From positions 8,184,501 to 8,248,500 of the forward strand of contig OU015569.1 in NCBI GenBank assembly GCA_907165135.1: a DNA stretch of 64,000 nucleotides, read 5' to 3'. Positions 33,926 through 46,683 of the stretch are shown here, piece by piece. Each line of letters opens with the position of its first letter. Position 1 is the stretch's first letter. A program made the translations under genes and the position numbers. The DNA comes from Oikopleura dioica. Taxonomy: Eukaryota; Chordata; Appendicularia; Copelata; Oikopleuridae. The notes below the pieces were generated by a model, which saw nothing but the letters and a program-made list of their open reading frames with translations, was not told the origin of the DNA and ran no database searches.

Positions 33926-35630
33926 ATGTCGGTTCCGCCTAGTAATGTGAATGGAACAGCGGGCGAGACTGGCATGACTGATGGCATAAATCCACTCACA
34001 AGCCCAGTGCCGAGGCTCTCGCTCGCGCAGGCACCCAATAGAGAACAAGGTTTGTGTCCCTAAATTAAAAAATCTATCTAACTGTCGGTTAGGATATTAC
34101 TAATTTTGTAGGCCATTCACATCCTCAATTTATGCCAGCACCAGGCCATGCGCAGAGACCAGCGATGGGACCGTCACATCACAGACCTCTGAGCCGTGAA
34201 GATGGTATAAATGTTTCTTTCCCGCTAACTATCGAGCGTGCGCTTCGATTTCGAACTTATGCAGAATCGAATCAGGACCTAATCGGCGAGCTACAGAAGT
34301 TCGGCATACATTCTATACGCTTTCAAGGTACTCCTCTCAGTATAACGTCATAATAGACTAATTTCAAAGGTCTACCCGCAAAAGAACCACAATGGCGTCC
34401 ACATCCTTCTATCCCTGCCTATCCTGCCCCACGTCCAAATGTGATGCCTTATCAACAACGATATATAAATCCTCCAGATGATAGGCCTCCTAGTATAGGG
34501 TAGTTACCCGAATTTATTGAAAGGATACTTGAGTTTAACAAAAATTAAATGGTTTTTACCCTGAAGTAGGAAGAAACCGCGACCTGGTCAGAAGAACCCG
34601 CCCAAACCTTCCCATTCACTGCCTCCAAAAGTGTCTGTCAGCCACTCGATGCCCCACGGTCCAGTGATATACCAACCTGGTCCAGTGATAAGACCAGCAC
34701 CCCCCTCGAGCTTCCCTCCAGGAAGGAATTTCGGAGTCGACTCACGAGTTGTCCATCTTCCAAATAGACGTATGTACAGAATAAGAAATGTCACACCTTC
34801 ACCTATGATTCCACTCACCTCTCCCGATCAGAATTCAATAATCAACCAAGTTCCAATGGGTAAGACTCTAACAGCTGTCTGTTTATAATAACCTGGAAAT
34901 AGATCAATCGATTCAAGTCGTTCCCAATATGCAGACGAGTCCTATGATCATGACTACTCAGGGAGAAGCTCTGCCAAATCAAAACGAGCAAGTGAATCTA
35001 GCGACTATAGATGGAAAGAACCACCTCCAACAGAGCAATGGCATCAACAACTCGGTCCCGCTCGGGCATAATAAAATATCACAGGGAAATGGCGGCGCGA
35101 ATGTGATCCCGCACTCTCCGGGAATATCATCCCATCCACCGATTGCCTCACCAACCCAGTCACAGTCAATTTTACCTCAATCAGCTTCCCACGAAATCCC
35201 CACCGGTATGTAAAACTAAAGATGGACAAATTATTGTGAACTGGATTTAGACGACTCGGAGTACTTGAACGAACTCGTCAGTAAATTTGCTCCAGCTCCT
35301 GGGCAGCTTTCTAACCACCAAGACAGCGAGAAAGCTAAACAGAGCATTCTCAACTTTCTGCTGGATACGAAGCCACTTCCCGCTTCACCGAGCACCACTG
35401 AAAGCGGGCACAATTCTCTACCTGACTCTAATTCCAACGTTGCACCTCCTACGAACAGCTTCCCGAGTCAGTCTGGTGAGAAGAGCCAACCAGTGGTGAC
35501 CTCTCCGGCCCACCAGAACAGCAACTCTGCTTTAAACGAAGAGAACTCTTCCTCTTCGATGGGCACCAACGATGCCGATGTGTTTAAAAAACCGCCACCA
35601 CCGCCAAGACAGAAGACCAATCCAACATGA
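33926..35630 (+). CDS. unrecognised Pro/Asn/Ser-rich protein
   Basis: I do not recognise the family. Start MSVPPSNVNGTAGETG; at least six exons with short introns. One short ordered-looking segment (INVSFPLTIERALRFRTYAE, then DLIGELQKFGIHSIRF) at about 34205-34325 is surrounded by long low-complexity sequence rich in Pro, Asn, Gln and Ser. A C-terminal helix-like segment (YLNELVSKFAPAPGQ ... SILNFLLDTK) follows, and the protein ends with a polyproline patch (PPPPPRQK). Composition suggests a nuclear cofactor or RNP protein; that is inference only. Confidence 0.6.
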
Positions 35631-36092
35631 GCATAATGACGTTGCTGAAATGGTGCGTTGGCTCCTTGCTTCACGCAAGAAATTAAAAAAATATGTTGTT
35701 TATGCTCGACATCCTACCATATTAAAACTTCAGCGAAATAAATAACATGTTGATAGCTCTTTCCTGATGATCTTTAAACCTATTTTCTGGCTAATCGATC
35801 TCCGCACAGATCTCACGTGCCTATGCTCTTCATAAACGGGTCAGAAAATGCGCTTAAATTACCATACTGCCCAAAAAATAAATATATCAAATTCAATCAT
35901 CCTCGAATCACCTCAATTATCAATTCGGTAATTGAGTTTTATTTCAGTTTTCTTTGCAGGCGCTAAATTACCAGAAAAGGTGACAGAGCATATCAACGAG
36001 TCTTTTCAGTGTTTAACGATCTATTTCAAGCATTGTGTTCTTCGCAAATTTCTTTCTGCGCCCTTTGACAGGGCAGAGTGACATGCTTGCAT
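35631..36092. other. gene-free stretch
   Basis: 3' flank of the upstream gene; A/T-rich with AATAAA-like signals; no coding signal seen. Confidence 0.35.
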
Positions 36093-36367
36093 TTAACCCT
36101 AGCCGGTCAAGGTACTCCAAATATGGAGCAGGTTTTTACTCATTTCCAAGTACCTCACAATATTTAACGTATAATTTCTAAGAAACTCATTCTGGCGCGG
36201 TTTTTTCTATTGCATCTTGATAGGCAGGGTTTAATCTATTTCCCCAAGACCATATAATTTGACCTTTATCATTTGTATAGTCTTATTTGCAGGTAAATCC
36301 CTGGCGCCAAATATGGAGTATCTTGACCGGTACCCGAGAAAAATCATTTTTGGCCGGCTAGGGTTAA
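36093..36367. mobile_element. piggyBac-like non-autonomous element (MITE, 267 bp)
   Basis: Bounded by TTAA on both sides (36093-36096 and 36364-36367), with termini CCCTAGCCGG and CCGGCTAGGG in inverted orientation. Further inside, TACTCCAAATATGGAG on the left faces a near-complementary block (CCAAATATGGAGTA) on the right. TTAA duplication plus CCCT ends is the piggyBac hallmark. No transposase frame, so non-autonomous. Confidence 0.75.
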
Positions 36368-37184
36368 GAACGCATTCTACTCTTTCTTCCTTATTGAACT
36401 CTTCTTCGCACAAATGGTATCTCATGTTCTCATTCACTAAATATGCTTTGAACGTTTTCAATAATAAATTATTCGGAACCTGCATTCAGGGTTCGAAAAC
36501 TCATGAGCGCGTGAGCACGCGAGTGACAAAGCAAGGACAATCCAGGAAAATGATAAAACCATCTTCGATTATTTTTCTAGCGTCTCTTTTTCGCTGCAAA
36601 AGTGCTCTCTTCAAAGGCCATTTTGGGCGCCTCATCGCTCTTGGAAAGCTCTAATTTTCTCCTTTGATTAAAGCTGTTGCCTACTCTTGCTTGTTTATGA
36701 GTGTTTTTATGGGTGAGGTTTAAAGAGTGTTTTGTTTTAGTAGAGAAAGCGGAGAAGAAAGAGGATTTTACGAATAGTGGCCGGGCGGACCCTAGGCGCG
36801 CCACGAGCTAATACCTCTCATTTATAATTCAGCCATCATAGTACAATGAAACTCGAATTATATACCCATCCGAATTTCGTCTTTACATGTTCAATGAGGC
36901 CTTCTGGCATACCATCAATCAGTTTACATTTTTATAATATTAATTCCCCGCGCATATTGTTTTTAATCTAGTGACTATGTCCGAGAGGGCACCTTTTAAT
37001 CCCTTTTTAATTAAATTTTTTCCATTTGATTCAGGCAAGATCGAAAGTGATATTTAGTCTTGGAAAATGGCGAATAGAGAAATGTTCGCAGATCAAAATT
37101 TTGAAGTTAATTGATGTTGCTTTTTGTCCCCCTTTGTACGGATGGCCTGCTCCCAGCGAGATTCCACAGTATGTCCTCAATATC
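36368..37184. other. gene-free stretch
   Basis: No supported gene. Short open frames on both strands lack motifs or a plausible start. Confidence 0.3.
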
Positions 37185-37499
37185 ATGGGAACAAAGAGAA
37201 TCGACGAGAACAGCTACGCGATCGTTTTTCTCAAGATCTGCTCGTTTGTCATAGCCGTCTTCGCCAGCTACAAAGTAATCTCGATTCTCAAGCTTTACAT
37301 CTGGATAGCTCAGCATCTCGGTTCCTGGGCTAAACTCAGTGATCCATTCTTCCATTCTTCCATTCTATCTGAATAACTTGATCCTTGTCATTTTGTTCCT
37401 CTGCGGCGGCGGGTCGATTCTAGCGCTGAAGATCCCCTCCTTCGACGAGAACGACCCAACACTCCATATCCTTCAATTTTTTTCGATGCCTTCTGGTTA
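37185..37499 (+). CDS. possible small membrane protein
   Basis: Weak candidate. From ATG 37185 (MGTKRIDENSYAIVFLK) the frame encodes a hydrophobic segment (IVFLKICSFVIAVFASYK). A second hydrophobic segment (NNLILVILFLCGGGSILAL) lies downstream in another frame and would need a short intron or an indel near 37340. I cannot prove either. Not recognised. Confidence 0.25.
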
Positions 37500-37939
37500 A
37501 TTTAAAATTTTCAAAAATGGCTCAAAATGATCCTCTCAAGAAGGCGCTTCGAATGAGGGGTGACTCTTGTTAGGCGCACGACCTTCGATTTTTTTGGCCA
37601 ACCCTACTACCCATCTTAGTAACTCTTATGTATCAGGCTAGAATTCGCCAATAATGCTTTAACTCTTCTATAAGATTTGTTCTTCTCGGAATGCAATCTG
37701 GAATAAAGAAAGGATCTTGTTTGTTCCATTTTCTTTGAAATCAAGGAAGACTCACATTTTCATCCTCTTCCAGGCAGAAATCGAAGAAAACTACGACATT
37801 CACCAAAATCGCCAAGATAAATCCGATTCAAGCCGTAATGCCTCGTTCGCCTCAAGAAGTCAACTACAAAACCTCGGTGATTCAATTCCGCTGTGGCCAA
37901 GATTCACATCTACAGAAACGCGCACACAGCAATCTGAGC

Positions 37940-38591
37940 CAGATACCTAGGCTTACCGGACTGATTTTTGGCCGATTTTTCTAGCTTAGTTGGGGGGTCT
38001 TATGATACAGCTTTAGAAAGCCCAGAAGCTGAGCTTTCATTTGGGCACAATATCAAGGGGTCAAGGTCATGCCCCCAAGGGAAATTATGTGACCGGAAGT
38101 TCCAAAATAGGCACTTGAACTCTTCAATCGATTTTTTCGATGTGTTTAGGAGCTCAAGAGCCTTGAGGAGCGGTTGGGATAGAAAGCTCAGACTCTAAGC
38201 TTTCTGTAAAGCCCATAAAATCTAGCTGCCCTCGGCTCTAGCGCCTTCTTGTGGCCCTAGAAGTTGACTTCATAAGTGCTTAAGTCGAGAATCTTCAGGT
38301 TTCGAGTCGAATTTCCGACTTCTTAACTTACTTGTTATATTTATAAAACAATTCCAGCCGTTCCTAAAGGCTCAGGAGTTCCTAAACGTATCGAAAAAAT
38401 TGATTGAAGACTTCTAGTGCCTATATTGAGACTTCCGGTCCCATAAATTGCCTTGGGGGCATGACTCAGACCCCTTTATTCTGTGCCCAAATGAAAGCTC
38501 AGGACATGGGCTTTCTAAATATATGTGACATGACCCCCAAATTAAGCTAGAAAAATGTGCCGAAATTTAGTCCGGTAAGCCTACAGATACC
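37940..38591. mobile_element. hAT-like foldback element (636 bp) with 8-bp target duplication
   Basis: The element spans 37948-38583. Its termini are perfect 15-bp inverted repeats (TAGGCTTACCGGACT). The inverted similarity continues about 240 bp inward on each side at a visibly lower identity, so the whole unit folds back on itself. Direct copies of CAGATACC flank it (37940-37947 and 38584-38591). An 8-bp duplication and TAGG-type ends fit the hAT superfamily. No transposase frame. Confidence 0.8.
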
Positions 38592-39985
<1,394 letters not shown>

Positions 39986-41060
39986 GGAAGAACTGTTCTC
40001 CCTCCTCACGAAAGTAGCTCCATTCATTTTATAGACACTGCCCCTTTATCAATCGAATAAAAGTTTTTAAACTCCGAAGAAAAAATCGTTGAGAGCATTC
40101 ATGACAGGGATTCCTGACGTTTAGCATCATAAATGCCCGTTATATTTTTGATCTCCGCAAAAGCAACTTTTGATCTTATCTAGGCAGTCGACAAGTAGAA
40201 CGGCTGCAAAGATTTAAACTTACAAAGAGAATTTGAAATGTCCGAATGCAATCTGACAGAAATAAATTGTATGGAAATGCCCGGGTCATTAGGAAAGTCT
40301 CCAATTAATCTGCTTTTATTTAATAAATAAATAATACAGGATTTTTGAAAACTTAATCGAGGCGACTATTACCTTACGAGAAATTTTCCATTGGCACCAG
40401 TTTTCTCCGGTATCTAAAGACTCGTTATTCCATATTTAGATACTTTTAGGTTTGGGATACTCAACAGACAGCGACAAGCGTACTTATGTTGCGATACTCT
40501 TCGTCCTTGCGTTATTGGGGAGTATGATTGATGTAACTTGTAAATAAAAAGTCGGCGTGATAATCAGATATTCAGGAGATGAGCGTTTTTCTACAAGATT
40601 TTCTTCGGGAGCGCAACGACTCCCCCTGTCTCCATGATTGGTGAAAAATAATAGGCTATAAATTGGCTCCTTTTTATCAGAAATTATTTCTTCCTTTTTC
40701 ACCATGCATTGAGTTACACATTGTTTTATCGACACGATTACGTCTGCGGTCAAACTTCTGCTAGGTTACAAATCATAAATTTACCCGAATACATTTTAAT
40801 TTCAGTGGTTTCGTTACAAGACACCAGTTTGTGGAGTGCCCTAGCGATTTGGCTCGGCTGGTGGTCTGGCGTCACTATTTACAGGCATCTTTCTAAACAT
40901 GAAGTGTCGCTTATACTGTTTTTACAGTCTACAGTTTTTTGTTATCAGCTATCTATTTTGAAATGAAAAAAGTATTTTTGTTCTTTGGGAAAAGAAAACG
41001 AAAGGTATTTTTTTAATAAAATATTAAAAATAATGAGACATGCATCTATTAAATTTAGGG
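39986..41060. other. intergenic, no convincing gene
   Basis: 1.1 kb, A/T-rich. A plus-strand stretch at about 40805-40900 encodes WSALAIWLGWWSGVTIYRHL, which could be a hydrophobic exon, but I found no start or splice partner. AAATTTAG at 41051-41058 is the likely trans-splice acceptor of the next gene. Confidence 0.3.
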
Positions 41061-41395
41061 ATGTTTATATTCCCTCCACCTGCTCCAAAACCGAAATCGA
41101 AAACACCTGAACTTGTTCGACTTCAACCAGGCCACAATTCGGATGAAAATAACGCTGGAGAGGTGGAAGTGTTCGACGACGTCGATCCTTACGACTTTGA
41201 CTCGGTGAAATCATTCACCTTTCAACGCAACCACGTCTACAGGTAATTTTATTCCCAGCGAAAGTAAACCACATGAGACACATCTTAAGCCTGGCTGAGG
41301 ACGAAGATCCTACGAACGGAGTATTAAATCGCCAAGCTCGGTTGAGTACTTTTAATCCAGAAGAAGGACACTCTTGGGAGACTATTCCTGAATAA
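41061..41395 (+). CDS. small acidic protein, unrecognised
   Basis: Two exons encode about 96 residues. Start MFIFPPPAPKPKSKTPELV sits two bases behind TTTAG, a trans-splice-type acceptor. The body is acidic (GEVEVFDDVDPYDFDSVKS); after a 47-nt GT-AG intron it ends EEGHSWETIPE. No domain recognised. Confidence 0.55.
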
Positions 41396-42121
41396 TACTG
41401 TACATGGAGTTGAAAAAATAAAGAAATTTATCGAACTAATTTGGGGGCCAAAGAGAATCGCAGGGTCAAAGAGAAGTCACCCGCCAGGTGTTTTATCTCA
41501 CGTTTATGGAATACCGGATAGGTTTTTGAAGAAACGAAAGAGCTTATCTGACACTTTGAGTTCTCCTCTATTTCGAAAAGTCTGAGAGAACACGCACAAA
41601 GTTATTGACAACAAACATGGAAGCATGATATGTCTTCAACGACAGGGCAAAACAGTGTTTTTGGCTACAGTTGTAGAGACTGATACAAATCATGACACCG
41701 CTGATTACGGGTTTGGGGAAAATAAAAGTACTCGAAGTTGAAAGGTGTCTTTTTTGAAAATTGATCCCGATGTCATAATCTCGCGGTCTATCTCGCGAGA
41801 TGGGACTCAAGACTCGCACCACTACTGCACATCCGCTGTGGTCATCATTATCCGATAATTTTTGTTTTCGTCGAGGTCGCTTGCCTAACAAGTTAAGAAC
41901 CCGAAAATAGACATCATAAAGTCAAGAGAAAAGTATAGCTTTCGCAAGTGGTCGCCAATGATGAATAGAAGTAATTTCACATTTGCCCTTCGTCTCAAAT
42001 TTTTGTCTTCTTTCTTTGACACCGATTGGTTGGTGCCCTTGGCCTTTTCTCTTTCACCAATCGGCATTCGGCGAAACTGACCGTAAATTTTAATTGATTT
42101 TTAAGTTTTGATACGGAGAGA
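41396..42121. promoter_or_regulatory. intergenic with paired CCAAT boxes
   Basis: No supported gene. Two CCAAT boxes in opposite orientation (ATTGG at 42025-42029, CCAAT at 42057-42061) lie 60-100 bp before the next start codon and suggest a promoter. Minus-strand open frames here look accidental. Confidence 0.35.
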
Positions 42122-43044
42122 ATGTCAAAAATAAATCCTTCACTCGTCCACTCTTATGGGAATGTTGGGCCATGTAAAAACTGTTATTACACGGTTAAAG
42201 AAAAGGGAAGATGGAAGGATATGCATTATATAACCGAAGAGATGGCGATGCTTCAAAATGGCGAAGCAATATGTAAATATTGGATAGGATTTTATTAAAA
42301 GCCAAAAATCTCTTTGATTTTTCGTCATTATTATTAAAAAATGAGTAAAAGCCTTGAAAGTGTTGATAGCGCCTTCAAGCCTGAAAGGCATGAGCTTGTT
42401 CGGTCTGATGCAGAGCTGAAGTGCCCGGCTAAAAATTGCGATGTGAAAAATCTTTCTTGGAGAGAGTACGGGATCGGAAAATGTTGTGCTCCAGCGATGG
42501 TAAAACAAAGTGGAAAAGGCTAGGGCTTTGAATTTTAATAGTATTTAATTAGTTCTAGTAATAAACTTTCAAAACTCAAAATAGACAGGCAGGAGTACGT
42601 AACTTTGGTTATGAAAAATTTGAATGAGGCCAGAGCTGTCGAGCGTGAGGCTGTAATCAGGATCGAAAAGGCAGAAATTACCATCAAAAAGCGGAAGAGA
42701 AATTGGAATGGGAGAAAAAGTATCTCGAATGGGCGAAAAAGGATACTGAAAGAATGGAAGCGTCCTTGAAAACTGCCTACATTGGAGCTTTGCGAGAGAT
42801 GGGCGCCTCAGGTTCAAATGCCTCAAGTTCAAATGCAATTATTTACAATAATTAATTTTCAGAAGATAAGGAAGAGGGCAGTTGTGACATCTGCTTCGAA
42901 GGCTACGACAAACAGGTGCGACGCGAGTGTACTCTCCTCTGCGGACATCGATATTGCCTCCATTGTTTGACTGGTCTCAAAGAGAAGTTCTGCCCAACCT
43001 GTCGTATCCAGTTCACAAACGAACAGATTATCAAACTCTTCTGA
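42122..43044 (+). CDS. RING-finger protein with Cys-rich N-terminus
   Basis: Probable E3 ubiquitin ligase. The C-terminal exon encodes a RING: CDICFEGYDKQVRR, CTLLCGHRYCLHC, FCPTC, i.e. the C3HC4 spacing. Ahead of it lies a long coiled coil (AVEREAVIRIEKAEITIKK and LEWEKKYLEWAKKDTERME), in two frames separated at an A5 run (42686-42690). The N-terminal exons have clustered cysteines (GPCKNCYYTVKEKG; LKCPAKNCDV; GKCCAP). How exon 1 joins the exon near 42340 is unresolved; the second could start its own transcript at ATG 42341. CCAAT boxes lie upstream. Confidence 0.65.
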
Positions 43045-43316
43045 AAAAAATAACGTATTATTTTATTCACCAGAAGTGGTTAGAAATACAAAATTGAAAA
43101 TTGAAAATCAACAACGTAAATTGAATAGAATATATATTATTTATATGTCTTTAACATCCACAAATAAAAAAACACGCATGAAAAATTGGGCTTATTTCCG
43201 ATTAAACTCTAGTTGGCGCGCGCTGATGGTGCAGCGCCACCATCGTTACCTGCGAACGCATTGATATAGCCACCGTTGGCAATAGATCACCAGCAGTAGC
43301 TTTTTTGAGAGACCTA

Positions 43317-44135
43317 ATGAAGATACTATTTTCGCTCCCATTTGCTTTCGCGGAACCCGTTCTTCACAGAGTCACGAGGTATTAGAAAAGAAGCTTCCGA
43401 GAAAGTAAATGCGTGTGTTTTTAAGAGATAGCAATGCTAGTGTAGAGCCAGAAGCCGGTAGGCTGGAAGTAGGCACTGGAGGGGAAGATCGTCGATACGT
43501 CCAACTTGTAGATCAGATCAAATACTTCAATCCAGCTTTTGATCACAGAAAATTCTGGGCGTATGGTTGCAATTGTCTGCTTTTAGGTACGAGAGACAAT
43601 AAAAAGTATATCCTTATCAATATTTCAGGAGACCGACCGATGTCTGATCCAGGTTGGGGTCCACCCATCGACGCTCTGGACACAGTTTGCAAACATTATA
43701 AGGTATCGCGGTGCAAGAGTCGCAGTATTTTACATTTGAATTAAGGATTGTGCTCAATGTGCCAAAAAGAAGCATGGGGAGATGTGCATTAATGAATTTG
43801 TGAGATATAAATACAGTAAAACGTAAGTCAGGACCATAAACGAAATAAGTTTACAAAAATCTAGTCAATACGCGAACGGAAACTCGATGTGCAGAGACGC
43901 GCCTAATTCTTGTGCGAGAGATCTATGTGAATGCGATTTTGCCTTTGCAAAAGCACACTACCCAGCAATAGATGTTTTCAATTATGACTATCATCTCTTC
44001 TGGACAACCACGAATTGGTATCCCGAAGATAACTGTCCACAACCGCCCGGCTCTGTTCCAGTTGCACCTCAATGCTGTTATTCTCTTACTGGCCCAGCTG
44101 TGATTTACAATAGGAAGGGATTAACTTTTTCATAA
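43317..44135 (+). CDS. secreted phospholipase A2-like protein, catalytic dyad absent
   Basis: MKILFSLPFAFA is a clear signal peptide, followed by an intron (about 43379-43424) and a PLA2 fold. FWAYGCNCLLLG corresponds to the calcium loop (YGC.C), and NSCARDLCECDFAFAKAH to the helix with the conserved Cys pattern and second Asp. The active-site block, normally C-C-x-x-H-D-x-C, here reads VCKHYKDC, with Tyr-Lys where His-Asp should be. Four exons, short introns, stop 44133-44135. Likely an extracellular protein that uses the fold without phospholipase chemistry; otoconin-type proteins are a precedent. Not a strong match to any one group. Confidence 0.7.
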
Positions 44136-44679
44136 ATTATAAATATCATTCTTCGATCAATATTGATCATAAATAAAGTAATCCCTATGAGCCTTACTCA
44201 TACGTGCGATGCATCTGGTGCTATAACGAAAAATGAATAATCTGCGAAATATAAACTTGTATATTTTTAAAAAGACGGTATATGACAGACAGTTTGATAA
44301 CTATCCGACACAACGAGAACTTAAATAGCTGGCATGATCGTATAGTTATCCAATTACTCTGCTCATAAGTTGAAAATTAACGATTTTAGCGATCCTTCTC
44401 TGACGATTCATTCTCACATGTATGAAAAGAAATAATTTTGAACAGAAATGTTCAACTGGCTCTCTGGTCTGAGCGAATTGCAACATTTCTTGTTAAAATG
44501 AACAAAGTAATATCAAATTTCAATCTGATAGTACCACTTATGATATACAACTTTGGCCGTCTATAAAGCCTGACTGTAAATAAACAAAATTATCATATGC
44601 ATCGATGTGTGTTTCTTTTATTAGTATCTATTTAAGGTCAAATTGTAGCCCATGAACTGTGATTAGTTTAGTGATGAGT
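44136..44679. other. 3' flank between convergent genes
   Basis: A/T-rich with AATAAA signals on both strands (44173, about 44580); 3' UTRs of the two convergent genes; no coding signal. Confidence 0.4.
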
Positions 44680-46683
44680 CTATTCATGCTGCAAGATGTG
44701 CCATTTTTGGTTATCGCCACCGTGGCGAGGATAAGTACCGATGTGGACGCCAATATCTTCGGATGCGTAGGGAATGTCAAGTACATTTCCTTGATTAAAA
44801 AGATAGTTCGATTTGTATCTTAAAACTTTTGATTGATGGGGGACAGGAGTAAGGAAATACTAACCTCCATAGCTGGCTTACTTTGTCTTCCTCAAACGCT
44901 TTCAAGAAGAGGTTATCTGGCCCAGCGTCTCCTTCAACATCAAGGACACAATCTTTTGAATAACGATAAATTCAAATTTTGAGTATCAAGTCTAAACCTG
45001 GATTTGCCACAGAAGCGATGAGTGCAAGTTTTGTCGATGGATCGTACGAAATGTTCCATAGCTGGCTCTCTTCTTCAAGCCATTCATCTTGCACTACCTA
45101 AATTTTCTTTATTTGACTAGTAATAATTCTAATAAACTAACCGCTCCATCTTCTTCGCCCCCAGGAATGGTCAACACATGTCCAGAAAGTTCAGACATGA
45201 TGTACACATTTTCTAATGTAACGCCTGCCTTCATTTTGTCCTAAAACTTGAAGTTTCAAATATCTGTGATCATGAAAGGATGTAGTCACCTGAATACTGG
45301 CTCCGTCATCAACTTCTGGTGCTTCCTCTTCTTCTTCCTCCTCATCTTCTTCATCTTCAGCATCTTCCATTTCGGGCGTCCATTCCTCTGCACATCCATT
45401 CCCACGGACGACGGCTTTGAGCAATTCCTTCGCGTCACCTCGGAATCCTTTTTTGATGGCTTTGATTAAAGTGTAGCCAGCTTCTTCGAGGAATGTCTCA
45501 TTCACTTGCTCCAAGCAAGTCTAGAACAATCATTACAAATGCCAGAACATACCCCCATTTCTCTACCTCTGAAGTGTTGACAATGTGCCTAATCATTGTT
45601 TCCTCGTCCGTTCCTACGCCCTTCAACGCTTTTTGAATGGTCCGGGCGTAGTAATAAGCAGGGTGAGCTGCAAGTCGCACGATTGCTTTGTACCCCTTTC
45701 TCAAGTCGCGCGAGCATTCAGACTCAATAGCGGATTCGAGACTATTGCCAGCGATTTCTTCATACGCGGCAATAATCGCCCGCAATTGAAGAAGAGATCG
45801 TCGAGCAAAAATGAGGGTAAAAACAGACTCATCAGTTCCCCATCGGTCTTCGCCAGCCTCGTAGAGTTCCTGGGCGTCTGCTTGCGCGGCATCTTCGTCA
45901 ACTTCATCTGATTCTTCTCTTTGCGCCATGAGAACAGCCACAAGAAGTCGTTTGAAGTCTCCACGAGTGTCCGACTCAATGTCGGACTCAAGATCTCGAC
46001 CAAAAACTTCTGAGTAGGTTTCCTTGATTTCTTCGAGCTGCTCATTCGATTTCGTGCAGATGATTTCAATAAGTGCTTCTTCGTCCGTCCCAAGTCCTTT
46101 CATCGCTTTTCTGAGCTCTCGAGCGGCGTACTCTGCTGGTGGCCGCATCAAAGCTACAATTTTTCATCGAAACAAATTCATCGAGAAAATAGTGTCTTTT
46201 GAGATCACTCTTACTGAAAATACCTTTTAAACTACGGCGAAGATCATCTCGTCGAATTTTGTCCATTCGTTTGATCAAATCCTCGCCATAACATCCTTTA
46301 TAACGATTTTATTACTACTCTCGTGTTCAAATTTGTACACGAATGTATAAAACCACATTCCTTTGTATATGTCGGCAAGCTCCTGGCGCTGAGCATTATT
46401 GAGTTTCGTCACGATAGCGATGATTTTCTCCTCGTTGATTCCAATGCGCTCTAATTTAAATAAATAAATTACATAAAGTTAATTTTAGGTTCTTACTATG
46501 GAATGCTTTGTGAATCGCCTTAGCTTCAGTTTCGGCATCAAAGTCGGGAAATTCTCCGATGGTTCCCTAAAAGATTTATAAAAAAATCTTCCTCGAAGAT
46601 TGAAGAAAATCCAAAATAGTAATTTTTTATGTAAATACCTTGAAAGTGAGGCCACAAGCGAAATTCGAGCTAGAATTTCCCAT
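44680..46683 (-). CDS. ANXA13: annexin A13-like protein fused to a C-terminal beta-trefoil domain
   Basis: Calcium-dependent phospholipid-binding protein with an extra domain. Start MGNSSSNFACG is an N-myristoylation signal, as in vertebrate ANXA13. Four annexin repeats follow, with type II calcium sites: AARELRKAMKGLGTDEEALI, DAQELYEAGEDRWGTDES, IQKALKGVGTDEETMI. The fourth repeat ends KKGFRGDAKELLKAV. Then comes an acidic linker (DEEDEEEEEEEAPEVDD), in frame, and about 145 residues of beta-trefoil: SGHVLTIPGG, SQLWNISYDPS, CVLDVEGDAG, SQLWRYK, NVLDIPYASED, DNQKWHIL. The repeated [S/N]Q.W motifs are typical of ricin-B-type lectin trefoils. All joins are in frame. One intron (46296-46360) appears to be GA-AG. 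Confidence 0.85.

Noticed and set aside
36577-36804. Minus-strand open frame of 75 codons
   Set aside because: No start context, acceptor or motif; lies in a gene-poor stretch with transposon debris.
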